A DNA stretch of 64,000 bases from Calidifontimicrobium sp035325925 (lineage in GTDB: Bacteria; Pseudomonadota; Gammaproteobacteria; Burkholderiales; Burkholderiaceae_C). Both the position numbers and the translations under genes were made by a program. Location: contig NZ_DAOKZA010000014.1 of assembly GCF_035325925.1 (NCBI RefSeq), forward strand, positions 1 through 64,000. The letters run 5' to 3'. This document shows positions 28,414 to 36,444 of the stretch, piece after piece (within the stretch, counting starts at the first letter, position 1; the number at the start of each line of letters is the position of its first letter). The notes beneath the pieces were generated by a model. That model saw only the letters and a program-made list of their open reading frames with translations. It did not search any database and was not told the DNA's origin.

Positions 28414-29391
28414 ATGGCGGTGTTCACCGAGGTCTCGTTCGACGAGGCCGACGCCCTCGTCGATCGGCTCGACATCGGCCGCCTGGTCGCGCTGCACGGC
28501 ATCCGCGCCGGCATCGAGAACACCAACTACCTCGTCGTCACCGACCGCGGCGAGTGGGTGCTGACGCTGTTCGAGCGCCTGGGCCTCGACCAGCTGCCGT
28601 TCTACCTGCACCTGATGAGACACCTGGCGCGCAAGGGCCTGCCGGTGCCCGAGCCGCGCGCCGACGCCGGCGGCGAGATCCTGCACACGCTGCGCGGCAA
28701 GCCGGCGGCGCTGGTCGACCGGCTGCCCGGCGCGCACCAGCTGGCGCCCGACGCGCACCACTGCGCGCAGGTCGGCGAGGTGCTCGCGCGCATGCACCTG
28801 GCCGTCGCCGACTACCCGCGCCGGCAGCCGAACCTGCGCGGGCTCGACTGGTGGGCGCGCACGGTGCCCGAGGTGCTGCCGCACGTCGATGCGCCGCAGG
28901 CCGCGCTGCTGCGCGACGAACTGGGGTTCCAGCAGGAGCTCGCCGCGTCGCCGGCGCACGCGGCGCTGCCGCGCGGGCCGATCCACGCCGACCTGTTCCG
29001 CGACAACGTGATGTTCGACGGCCTGCCCGGGCGCGAGCGGCTCACCGGCGTGCTCGACTTCTACTTCGCCGGCGTCGACGCCTTCGCCTTCGACCTGGCG
29101 GTGTGCCTGAACGACTGGTGCGTCGACCTCGACAGCGGGCGCGGCGTCGACGAACGCGCCGCGGTGCTCGTCGGCGCCTACGAGGCGGTGCGGCCGCTGG
29201 CCGGCGGCGAGCGCCGCCTGCTGCCGGCGCTGCTGCGCGCCGCGGCGCTGCGTTTCTGGCTGTCGCGGCTGCGCGACTGGCACCTGCCGCGCGACGCGCA
29301 GTTGCTCGAGGCGAAGGACCCGGCGCCGTTCGAGCGCGTGCTGCGCGGGCGCATCGCCACGCCGTGGCACCCACCGCCGCCGGCCGACTGA
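28414..29391 (+). CDS. thrB: Homoserine kinase (type II, choline-kinase-like fold)
   Basis: 325 residues, the normal size for the betaproteobacterial/pseudomonad ThrB, which belongs to the APH/choline kinase superfamily and not the GHMP family. N-terminus MAVFTEVSFDEADALV and GIENTNYLV(V)TD are characteristic; the kinase catalytic loop is IHADLFRDNVMFDG and the metal-binding Asp follows in GVLDFYFAGVDAFAFDLA. It phosphorylates homoserine in threonine synthesis. Four bases separate it from the next gene, so the two are probably cotranscribed. Confidence 0.95.
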   Translation: MAVFTEVSFDEADALVDRLDIGRLVALHGIRAGIENTNYLVVTDRGEWVLTLFERLGLDQLPFYLHLMRHLARKGLPVPEPRADAGGEILHTLRGKPAALVDRLPGAHQLAPDAHHCAQVGEVLARMHLAVADYPRRQPNLRGLDWWARTVPEVLPHVDAPQAALLRDELGFQQELAASPAHAALPRGPIHADLFRDNVMFDGLPGRERLTGVLDFYFAGVDAFAFDLAVCLNDWCVDLDSGRGVDERAAVLVGAYEAVRPLAGGERRLLPALLRAAALRFWLSRLRDWHLPRDAQLLEAKDPAPFERVLRGRIATPWHPPPPAD

Positions 29392-29395
29392 CCCG

Positions 29396-30229
29396 ATGGC
29401 CCTGCACCTGCGCACCGTCGAGCCTCGCCAGGGGCTGGCGTGGCTGAAGGCGGCGTTTCGCACCTTCTTCCGCCGCCCGCTGGCGTTCACGCTGCTGTTC
29501 GTCGTGTTCCTGCTCGGCGCGCTGGTCGCGATGGCGCTGCCTTACCTGGGCGGCATCGTCGTGATGATGGCGCTGCCGCTGCTGTCGCTGGGCTACATGG
29601 TGGCCACGCGGTCGGCGCTCGCCGGCGGGCCGGTGCACCCCGGCCAGCTGTTCGAGCCGCTGCGCGGCGACGACCGCCGCCGCCGCGCGTTGCTGCAGCT
29701 GTGCGCCTACTACGCGCTGGCGACGCTGCTGGTGATGGTGGTGTCCGACGCGCTCGACGGCGGGCGCTTCGAGCGCGTGCAGGTGCTGCTGGCCACGCCC
29801 GATCGCAGCGGCACCGAGACCGCCGAACTCGACGCGCTGTTCGACGACGACCGGCTGCTGTGGGGCGTCGTCGCGCGCTTCGGCCTGACCGCGCTGCTGG
29901 CGATCCCGTTCTGGCACGCGCCGCCGCTGGTGCTGTGGGGCGGCCAGGGTGCGCTGCAGGCGCTGTTCTCGAGCACGCTCGCGGTGTGGCGCACGCGCGC
30001 GGCGATGCTGCTGTACGTCGGTGGCTGGCTGGCGATGATCGCACTGGTCAGCGTCGCGTTCGGCCTGCTGTTCGGCCTGCTCGGCGTGCGCCAGCTCGCC
30101 GGGCTGGTCGCGATGCCCGCGGCGCTGGTGTTCACCTGCGTGTTCTACGTGTCGCTGTACTTCACGTTCACCGACACCTTCGGCGACAGCCCCGCGCCTC
30201 AAGGCGACGACGCGATGGCCGCGGCCTGA
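29396..30229 (+). CDS. BPSS1780-family integral membrane protein
   Basis: 277 residues with about six hydrophobic segments (LAFTLLFVVFLLGALVAMAL, GGIVVMMALPLLSLGYMVAT, ALATLLVMVVS, LTALLAIPFW, MLLYVGGWLAMIALVSVAFG, LVAMPAALVFTCVFYVSLYF). N-terminal RTVEPRQGLAWLKAAFRTFFRRP matches the family recalled from Burkholderia genomes downstream of thrB. Inner membrane, function unknown. Starts 4 bp after thrB. Confidence 0.85.
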   Translation: MALHLRTVEPRQGLAWLKAAFRTFFRRPLAFTLLFVVFLLGALVAMALPYLGGIVVMMALPLLSLGYMVATRSALAGGPVHPGQLFEPLRGDDRRRRALLQLCAYYALATLLVMVVSDALDGGRFERVQVLLATPDRSGTETAELDALFDDDRLLWGVVARFGLTALLAIPFWHAPPLVLWGGQGALQALFSSTLAVWRTRAAMLLYVGGWLAMIALVSVAFGLLFGLLGVRQLAGLVAMPAALVFTCVFYVSLYFTFTDTFGDSPAPQGDDAMAAA

Positions 30230-30263
30230 AGGCGGTCCGCGCCCCGGGCTGATCGCCGGCGCC

Positions 30264-30277
30264 GATCAATTTATCCC
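30264..30277 (+). promoter_or_regulatory. Putative LysR-regulon motif upstream of the amidohydrolase operon
   Basis: GATCAATTTATCCC, 66 bp before the ATG of the first amidohydrolase. It differs in one of 14 bases from the motif upstream of the NitT/TauT importer and lysR genes (46295-46308, reading GATCAACTTATCCC on the importer's strand), and has the same orientation relative to the gene served. An overlapping TGATCG-N7-CGATCA inverted repeat lies at 30250-30268. Confidence 0.6.
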
Positions 30278-30343
30278 GTTGCCCCCGTTTGTCGATCGAC
30301 ACGGCGGTGTCAGCATGGGTGTGCCCCACCCGTGAGGACCGCG

Positions 30344-31279
30344 ATGATCATCGACACCAGCTGTTACCCCACCGACCAGGTCGACCTCGCCTGGTGGCAC
30401 GACGGCGAGCCCTTCACCGGCGAGCGGCTGCTCGCGATGATGGACGGGCCGTACTTCGTCAACGGCAAGCCGCGGCGCATCGACAAGGCGTTCATCCAGC
30501 CGCCGCAGGGCAACACGATCTACACCTGGACCGACGGCGAGCTGTCGGGGCGCGAGTCGATCGACGCCTACATGGCCTACACGCTGAAGATGGTGCAGGC
30601 CCACCCCGACCGCTTCATCGGCTGCTTCGTCTACAACCCGCGCTGCGGCGTCGAGGCCAGCGTCGAGGCGCTCGAGCACTACGTGAAGGTGCACGGCTTC
30701 AGGATGGTGCAGATGCAGGCCAACATGCACGCCTACCGGCCCGACCGCGCGCTCGACTGGGTGCGCCCGTGCTTCGAGAAGTGCGCCGAGCTCGGCGTGC
30801 TGGTCAAGCTGCACACCGGCGACGGCCCGTACAGCATCCCCACCGAGTGGGTGCCGATGATCAAGGCCTTCCCGACGGTGAACTTCATCATGGCGCACTT
30901 CGGCGTGCAGACCGGCGGTGTGTACTGCTTCGAGCCGTACCAGTGGGCGATGGAACTGCCCAACGTCTACTGCGAGTCGGGCTGGTGCCTGCAGTCGCGC
31001 ATCGTCGAGTTCGCCAAGACGCTGCCCAGGCACAAGATCCTGTTCGGCAGCGACACGCCGCCGAACGAACCTGGCATGTGGCTGCGCCTGCTCGAGGTGC
31101 TGTGCAGCAACCCGCCGCAGGGGCTCAACCTCGACGAGGACACGCTCGAGGATTACCTGGGCAACAACGTGGCGCGCATGGTCGGCCTGCCGACCTCGCC
31201 GCCGCCGCGCAGCTTCGACGAGGCCTGCGAGCGGCTCGGCCGGCGCGTCGAGCCGCAACCCGTGATCCCGCTGTACTGA
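30344..31279 (+). CDS. Amidohydrolase-2-family TIM-barrel protein lacking the HxH metal motif
   Basis: 311 residues, amidohydrolase_2 (ACMSD-like) fold. It is closely related to the next gene through its whole length, sharing GKPRRID, FIQPP, YRPDRALDW and NEPGMWLR. The N-terminal strand reads MIIDTSCYP where the family and its neighbour have an HxH (DTHLHP), so two metal ligands are replaced by Ser6 and Tyr8. The other expected ligands remain: His157 in KLHTGDG, His185 in MAHFGVQTGG and Asp237 in FGSDTPPNEP. It may be a non-catalytic or altered partner of the second amidohydrolase. GAGGA precedes the ATG at 30344, which I prefer over GTG 30332. First gene of a plus-strand catabolic operon. 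Confidence 0.88.
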   Translation: MIIDTSCYPTDQVDLAWWHDGEPFTGERLLAMMDGPYFVNGKPRRIDKAFIQPPQGNTIYTWTDGELSGRESIDAYMAYTLKMVQAHPDRFIGCFVYNPRCGVEASVEALEHYVKVHGFRMVQMQANMHAYRPDRALDWVRPCFEKCAELGVLVKLHTGDGPYSIPTEWVPMIKAFPTVNFIMAHFGVQTGGVYCFEPYQWAMELPNVYCESGWCLQSRIVEFAKTLPRHKILFGSDTPPNEPGMWLRLLEVLCSNPPQGLNLDEDTLEDYLGNNVARMVGLPTSPPPRSFDEACERLGRRVEPQPVIPLY

Positions 31280-31293
31280 GCCGCGAGCGCATC

Positions 31294-32208
31294 ATGATCA
31301 TCGACACCCACCTGCACCCGACCAACCTCGTCGACGAGGCCTGGCGCCACACCGGCACGCCGTTCACCGGCGAGCGCATGCTCAAGCTGATGGACGGGCC
31401 GTACATGATCAACGGCAAGCCCCGGCGCATCGACATGGGCTTCATCCAGCCGCCCCCGGGCAACACCGGCTACCGCGACGGCAACCGGCGCGGACGCGAC
31501 GGCATCCGCGACTACATGGCCTACATCGCCGAGCTGTGCCAGAAGTACCCCGACCGCTTCATCGGCAACTTCACCTACAACCCGCGCTGGGGGCCGGAGA
31601 ACGGCGCGCTCGAGATCGAGCACCACCACAAGGCCTACGGCTTCAAGATGATCAAGCTGCACGCCAACATGCACGGCTACCGGCCCGACCGCGCACTCGA
31701 CTGGCTGCGCCCCGCGATGAAGATGTGCGCCAAGTACAACATCGTGGTGCTGATCCACACCGGCGACGGGCCGTTCACGATCCCGACGATGTTCTACCCG
31801 ATCATCCGCGAGTTCCCGATGGTCAACTTCATCATCGGTCACTTCGGCATCCAGACCGGCGGCAACTACAGCTTCGAGGCGTTCTGGATGGCGATGGACA
31901 CGCCCAACGTCGTCTGCGAGTCGGGCTGGTGCTTCCAGGCGCGCATCGCCGAGTTCGCCAAGCAGCTGCCCAAGCACAAGATCGTCTTCGGCACCGACAG
32001 CCCGCCGAACGAACCCGGCATGTGGCTGCGCGAGCTCGAGATGCTGTGCGCGCCGCCGCCGCACGGCATCGGCCTCGACGAGGACACGCTCGAGGACTAC
32101 ATGGGCAACAACATCGCGCGGCTGGTGGGCATCAAGACCACGCCGCCGCCGCGCGACATGGCCGAGGCGCAGGCGCGGCTGACCGACACCTACGCGATGG
32201 TCGACTGA
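31294..32208 (+). CDS. Amidohydrolase-2-family metal-dependent hydrolase/decarboxylase
   Basis: 304 residues with the complete metal site of the family: His6-x-His8 in DTHLHP, His155 in LIHTGDG, His183 in IIGHFGIQTGG and Asp235 in FGTDSPPNEPG. The family contains non-oxidative decarboxylases (ACMSD, gamma-resorcylate decarboxylase) and hydrolases (LigI/LigY-like), so it could cleave a C-C or C-N bond. It is a tandem duplicate of the preceding gene, 14 bp after it. The neighbouring UbiD-type gene suggests an aromatic or heteroaromatic acid as substrate. Exact reaction unknown. Confidence 0.9.
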   Translation: MIIDTHLHPTNLVDEAWRHTGTPFTGERMLKLMDGPYMINGKPRRIDMGFIQPPPGNTGYRDGNRRGRDGIRDYMAYIAELCQKYPDRFIGNFTYNPRWGPENGALEIEHHHKAYGFKMIKLHANMHGYRPDRALDWLRPAMKMCAKYNIVVLIHTGDGPFTIPTMFYPIIREFPMVNFIIGHFGIQTGGNYSFEAFWMAMDTPNVVCESGWCFQARIAEFAKQLPKHKIVFGTDSPPNEPGMWLRELEMLCAPPPHGIGLDEDTLEDYMGNNIARLVGIKTTPPPRDMAEAQARLTDTYAMVD

Positions 32209-32264
32209 CCCGCCGCGGCGGCGCCCGACGACGCCGCTGCGCCACCGGGCGACGGAGCAACGGC

Positions 32265-33635
32265 ATGCACATCGACGGCGCGCAGGACGCGCAATCGTTC
32301 ATCGCGCGCTACCGTGCCGAGCGGCCCGACGACGTGCTCGTCGTCGGCGAGCCGGTGTCGGCCGACCAGGAGATCACCGCGGTCGTCAACGCGCTCGAGC
32401 GCGACGGCCGCCGGCCGCTGTGCCTGTTCGAGCGCGTCGGCGGCCTCACGGTGCCGGTGGCGACCAACCTGTTCGCGTCGCGCGAGCGCGTCGCGCACTG
32501 GTTCGGCGTGCGCGTCGACCGGCTGCACGAGGCCTACCAGGCGCGTGCGCGCGCCGCCTGCGCGCCGCGCGTGGTCGAGTCGGCGCCGGTGAGCGAGGTC
32601 GTGGTCAGCGACGGTATCGACCTGGCGCACCAGCTGCCGATGCTGCGCCACTTCGCCAGCGACCGCGGCCCGTACGTGACCAACGCGGTGATCGTCGCCG
32701 AACACCCCGACACCGGCGCCGGCAACATGAGCTACCACCGCTCGACGCTGCACGCGCGCGACGCGCTGGCCACCAGCCTGCACTCGCGCGGCGACCTGTG
32801 GCGGCTGCTGCAGATCGCCGCCGCGCGCGGGCGACCGCTGCCGGTGGCGATGGTCGTCGGCATGCACCCGCTGGTGATGCTCGCCGCGTCGGCGCGGCTG
32901 CCGTTCGGTGCCGACGAGCGCCACGTCGCCGGCGGCCTGCTCGGCGCGCCGCTCGAGGTGGTGCGCACGCCGCGCCACGGCATCGCCGTGCCGGCGGGCG
33001 CCGAATACGTGCTCGAGGGCGTCATCGACCCCGCGGCGCACGCCGACGAGGGGCCGTTCGGCGAGTTCACCGGCTACTCGTCGAACCGCTCGACGAACAA
33101 CCTGCTGCAGGTGCACACGCTGATGCACCGCGCGCGCCCGATGCTGGTCGACGTGATGGGCGGCAACGCCAGCGAGCACCTGAACCTGGCGCGCATCCCG
33201 CGCGAGTCCGAGATGGTGGAGAAGATCCGCCAGCGATTTCCCAGCGTCACCGCGCTGCACTACCCGACCTCGGGCACGCACTTCCACGCCTACGTCGCGC
33301 TCAAGCCGATGCGCGACGGCGAGGCGCGCCAGGTCATGCTCGGCCTGCTCGGCTGGGACCCGTACCTGAAGACCGTGATCGCGGTCGACGACGACGTCGA
33401 CGTGACGCGCGACGAGCAGGTGCTGTGGGCGCTGGCCACGCACTTCCAGCCGCACCGCGACCTGATGGTCATCGACGGCCTGCCCGGCAGCGCGCTCGAC
33501 CCGTCGGCCTCGGGCGCGGGCACCACGTCGCGCATGGGGCTGGACGCGACACGCGGCCGGGACTTCGACGGCGTGCTCGCGCAGATCTCGCCGCAGGCGC
33601 TCGAGCGCGCCGCGGCGATCCTCGAGCCGCGCTGA
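32265..33635 (+). CDS. UbiD-family prenylated-FMN-dependent decarboxylase
   Basis: 456 residues. Family landmarks include NMSYHRSTLHARD (cofactor/metal region), PVAMVVGMHPLVMLAA, PRHGIAVPAGAEYVLEGVID followed by EGPFGEFTGYSSN with its paired acidic residues, and the C-terminal SGAGTTSRMGLDATRG. UbiD enzymes reversibly decarboxylate aromatic or alpha,beta-unsaturated acids and need prFMN made by a UbiX; a UbiX gene lies at 41479 in the same regional regulon. The start at 32265 has a weak GGAG about 10 bp upstream. It follows the amidohydrolase pair by 56 bp. Probably degradative and not for ubiquinone, judging from context. Confidence 0.92.
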   Translation: MHIDGAQDAQSFIARYRAERPDDVLVVGEPVSADQEITAVVNALERDGRRPLCLFERVGGLTVPVATNLFASRERVAHWFGVRVDRLHEAYQARARAACAPRVVESAPVSEVVVSDGIDLAHQLPMLRHFASDRGPYVTNAVIVAEHPDTGAGNMSYHRSTLHARDALATSLHSRGDLWRLLQIAAARGRPLPVAMVVGMHPLVMLAASARLPFGADERHVAGGLLGAPLEVVRTPRHGIAVPAGAEYVLEGVIDPAAHADEGPFGEFTGYSSNRSTNNLLQVHTLMHRARPMLVDVMGGNASEHLNLARIPRESEMVEKIRQRFPSVTALHYPTSGTHFHAYVALKPMRDGEARQVMLGLLGWDPYLKTVIAVDDDVDVTRDEQVLWALATHFQPHRDLMVIDGLPGSALDPSASGAGTTSRMGLDATRGRDFDGVLAQISPQALERAAAILEPR

Positions 33636-33739
33636 GCGCATCGGCAAGCCGCGGTGCGGCGGCGGGCGATGGCCCGCCGCCGCCGGCTCCTCTGGGCGAT
33701 TCCGCGGCGCGCGGCGGCGCACACAGTACGGGTCACGCG

Positions 33740-34807
33740 ATCCGATCCGCCACGCCGACGCCGCCGCCCGCCCCAAGCTCCGTCCGCCGCGCCGCGACCG
33801 CGCTGCTGTGCGGCGCGTCGCTGGTCGCCGCGGCGGCCGCCGACCCCGTCTGGCCGCAGCGGCTGACCGACACCGGGCTGCCGCTGAACGGCGAACCGCC
33901 GGCCGACATCGCCGGCTTCACGCCGCAGTACCCGTTGTGGTCCGACGGCACCCTCAAACGGCGCTGGATCCGCCTGTCCGCGGGCGCGGCGATCGACGCG
34001 TCGGACCCCGACGCCTGGCGCTTCCCCCCCGGCACGCAGCTGTGGAAGGAGTTCGCGCTGGGCGGGCGCAAGCTCGAGACGCGGGTCGTCGAACGCCGCG
34101 CCGACGGCCGCTGGCACTTCGCGGCCTACGTGTGGGACGCGGCCGGCGGCGATGCCACGCTCGCGCCGGCCGAGGGGATGACGATCGCCGAGGACGGGGC
34201 GCCGAACGGGCGCTACGTCGTGCCCTCGCGCAAGGACTGCCTGGCCTGCCACGGCAGCACGCGCGTGCCGGTGCTCGGTTTCTCGGCGCTGCAGCTGTCG
34301 CCCGACCGCGACCCGCTGGTGGCACCTCGCCCGCAGCGCGGCGACGTCGACCTGCGCAGCCTGGTCGGAGGCGGAAAGTTGCAGCGGCTGCCCGCGGCGC
34401 TGCTCGAGGCGCCGCCGCGCATCGCCGCCGACTCGGCGGTCGAGCGCGCGGCGCTGGGCTACCTGCACGGCAACTGCGCGCACTGCCACAACCGCAGCGA
34501 GTGGCGCGCGCCGGTGCGGTTAACGCTCGAACAGTCGGCGACGGACCCGGCAGCTTCGTCTGCCGCCGTGCTGCGCTCGCTGGTCGACGCGAGCAGCCGC
34601 TGGCGCCCCCCGGGTCGCCGCGACGACGCACGCATCGCGACGCCGGGCCGGCCCGACGACAGCGTGCTCGTCGTTCGCATGCGCACACGCGACGCGCGCA
34701 CGCAGATGCCGCCGCTGGGCACCGACCGCCCCGATCCCGAAGGTCTGGCGCTGGTGCAGCGCTGGATCGAACACCACCTCACCCGCTCGATGGAGAACGC
34801 ACCGTGA
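33740..34807 (+). CDS. Di-haem c-type cytochrome-like protein (HNE_0200/SO2930-like); start unresolved
   Basis: The clear protein begins near RRAATALLCGASLVAAAAADP (about 33785), a Sec signal, followed by FTPQYPLWSDGTLKRRWIRL and two haem motifs, CLACHG and CAHCHN. The C-terminus (TQMPPLGTDRPDPEG) provides a Met-containing segment. It resembles the HNE_0200/SO2930 family of exported haem proteins. No in-frame ATG or GTG lies between the UbiD stop and the signal peptide; the listed start is only an ATC, and CTG 33692 is also possible. An ATG at 33669 is in another frame, so a small frameshift or non-standard initiation is possible. The stop overlaps the next gene's GTG. It probably carries electrons in the periplasm for an oxidation in this cluster. 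Confidence 0.7.
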   Translation: MRSATPTPPPAPSSVRRAATALLCGASLVAAAAADPVWPQRLTDTGLPLNGEPPADIAGFTPQYPLWSDGTLKRRWIRLSAGAAIDASDPDAWRFPPGTQLWKEFALGGRKLETRVVERRADGRWHFAAYVWDAAGGDATLAPAEGMTIAEDGAPNGRYVVPSRKDCLACHGSTRVPVLGFSALQLSPDRDPLVAPRPQRGDVDLRSLVGGGKLQRLPAALLEAPPRIAADSAVERAALGYLHGNCAHCHNRSEWRAPVRLTLEQSATDPAASSAAVLRSLVDASSRWRPPGRRDDARIATPGRPDDSVLVVRMRTRDARTQMPPLGTDRPDPEGLALVQRWIEHHLTRSMENAP

Positions 34808-35367
34808 CCACCGCCCGAATCCCGCCGCACCGCGCCAACCGCCTCGCCGCGCGCCGGCCACTCGCCACCACGGCCACGCTGGCGGCAGCGCTGCTCGCTG
34901 CCAACGCCGCCGCCCAGGTCGGTGGCGCGCCGAGCGTCGAGATGGCCGCGCGCGGCAAGTACCTGGTCGCCACCCCGGGCTGCATGGACTGCCACACGCC
35001 GCTGAAGATGGGCCCCAAGGGGCCGGAGCCCGACCTGTCGCGCACGCTGTCGGGCCACCCCGAGGGCCCTTGGCTGGTGATCTCGTCGGCCACCAACACC
35101 GCGTTCGCCGGCCCGTGGGGCGTGAGCTTCGCGGCCGACCTGACCCCCGATCCCGACACCGGCCTGGGCGAGTGGACGTTGCGCGACTTCCGCGAGACGA
35201 TCCGCACCGGCCGGCACATGGGCCGCGGGCGCGAGGTGCTCCCGCCGATGCCGATCCCGGTCTACGCCAATTTCACCGACGACGACCTCGCGGCGATCTA
35301 CGCGTACCTGCGCACGCTGCCGCCGGTGCGCAACCGCGTGCCCGAGCCCTGGCCGGCGGCGAAGTGA
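34804..35367 (+). CDS. Mono-haem c-type cytochrome
   Basis: 187 residues from GTG 34804 (GTGA overlap with the previous gene). The signal region is PLATTATLAAALLAANAAAQ. One haem site, GCMDCHTPL, lies about 25 residues into the mature protein, and the likely axial Met is in EVLPPMPIP. AIYAYLRTLPPV near the C-terminus is the common cytochrome c helix. It resembles small subunits that accept electrons from periplasmic or membrane dehydrogenases. It closes the plus-strand operon and converges on xdhC. Confidence 0.88.
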   Translation: MTTARIPPHRANRLAARRPLATTATLAAALLAANAAAQVGGAPSVEMAARGKYLVATPGCMDCHTPLKMGPKGPEPDLSRTLSGHPEGPWLVISSATNTAFAGPWGVSFAADLTPDPDTGLGEWTLRDFRETIRTGRHMGRGREVLPPMPIPVYANFTDDDLAAIYAYLRTLPPVRNRVPEPWPAAK

Positions 35368-35372
35368 GGCGC

Positions 35373-35385
35373 GCGGCCCGGCCGC
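35373..35385. terminator. Short palindrome between convergent operons
   Basis: GCGGCCCGGCCGC can fold as a 5-bp stem with a three-base loop in either transcript. It fills the 18-bp gap between the cytochrome stop and the xdhC stop. No T-run follows, so termination there is only a possibility. Confidence 0.3.
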
Positions 35386-36426
35386 TCAGCGCAGCGGCTC
35401 GGCGCCGCACAGCACCGCGCCGCCGGGTGCGACCTCGAGCATCGCCTTCGCGGTGGCCACCTCGGCCGCCGGCGGCAGCGCGACGCCGTTCTTCACCGCG
35501 AGCAGTTCGGCCATCACGCTGACCGCGATCTCGGCCGGCGTCTTGCTGCCGATGAACAGGCCGATCGGCCCGCGCAGCCGCGCCAGCGCGTGCGCCGGCA
35601 CGTCGAAGTGCTCGGCCAGGCGCACGCGGCGCGCGTCGTTGTTGCGCCGCGAGCCGATCGCGCCGACGTAGAACGCCTCGCTGCCCAGCGCCTCGATCAG
35701 CGCCAGGTCGTCGAGCTTGGGGTCGTGGGTGAGCGCCACCACCGCGCTGCGCCGGTCGGGGCGCAGCGCGCGCACCGCGTCGTCGGGCATCTCGGCGCTC
35801 AGCGCGACGCCGGGCACCGCCCAGGTGTCGCGGTACTCGCTGCGCGGGTCGCACACGGCGACGCGAAAGCCGCTGAACAGCGCCATCGTCGCGACGTACT
35901 CGGCGAGCTGGCCGGCGCCGATCAGGAGCAGCCGGTACTCGGGGCCGAAGGTCACGGCCAGCGTCGCGTCGTCGCGCCGCAGCCCCTCGGGCCGGTCGGC
36001 GGGCTCGAGCGTGACGGCGCCGTCGGCCAGGCACACCCGCCGGCGCATCAGCGCGCCGGCTTCGAGCCGCTCGACCAGCGCGGCCAGCGTCGCCGCGTCG
36101 GGGTCGAACTCGAGCAGCAGCTCGAGCGTGCCGCCGCAGGGCAGGCCGAAGCGGTGCGCCTCGTCGGCGGTCACGCCGTAGCGCACGAAGCGCGGCGCAC
36201 CGTGCGGCAGGCCACCGTCGTGCACGTGGCGCGCGATCAGGTCGTCCTCGATGCAGCCGCCCGACACCGAGCCGACGGCAACGCCGTCGTCGCGCAGCGC
36301 CAGGATCGAGCCCACCGGCCGCGGCGACGAGCCCCAGGTGTGGACCACGGTGGCCAGCAGCGCGTGCCGGCCCGCGGCACGCCAGTCGCGCAGCGCGCGC
36401 AGCACCGTCAGATCGAGGTTCTCCAT
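35386..36426 (-). CDS. XdhC-family molybdenum cofactor insertion protein
   Basis: 346 residues with the XdhC/CoxI N-terminal domain (ATVVHTWGSSPRPVGSILA and GSVSGGCIEDDL; the Cys binds cofactor in family members) and a Rossmann-like C-terminal domain (LLLIGAGQLAEYVATMA, FYVGAIGSRRN, IGLFIGSKTPAEIAVS). It sulfurates and loads Mo-cofactor into xanthine-dehydrogenase-type large subunits. It ends the minus-strand Mo-hydroxylase operon, 18 bp after the CobW-type gene, and may also serve the first Mo hydroxylase at 5365, which has none of its own. Confidence 0.92.
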   Translation of the reverse strand: MENLDLTVLRALRDWRAAGRHALLATVVHTWGSSPRPVGSILALRDDGVAVGSVSGGCIEDDLIARHVHDGGLPHGAPRFVRYGVTADEAHRFGLPCGGTLELLLEFDPDAATLAALVERLEAGALMRRRVCLADGAVTLEPADRPEGLRRDDATLAVTFGPEYRLLLIGAGQLAEYVATMALFSGFRVAVCDPRSEYRDTWAVPGVALSAEMPDDAVRALRPDRRSAVVALTHDPKLDDLALIEALGSEAFYVGAIGSRRNNDARRVRLAEHFDVPAHALARLRGPIGLFIGSKTPAEIAVSVMAELLAVKNGVALPPAAEVATAKAMLEVAPGGAVLCGAEPLR

Positions 36427-36444
36427 GCCGCGATGGTACGGAGC

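Noticed and set aside
30332..30343. GTG 30332 as start of the first amidohydrolase
   Set aside because: ATG 30344 has a GAGGA ribosome site at the right distance and begins the conserved MIIDT strand.
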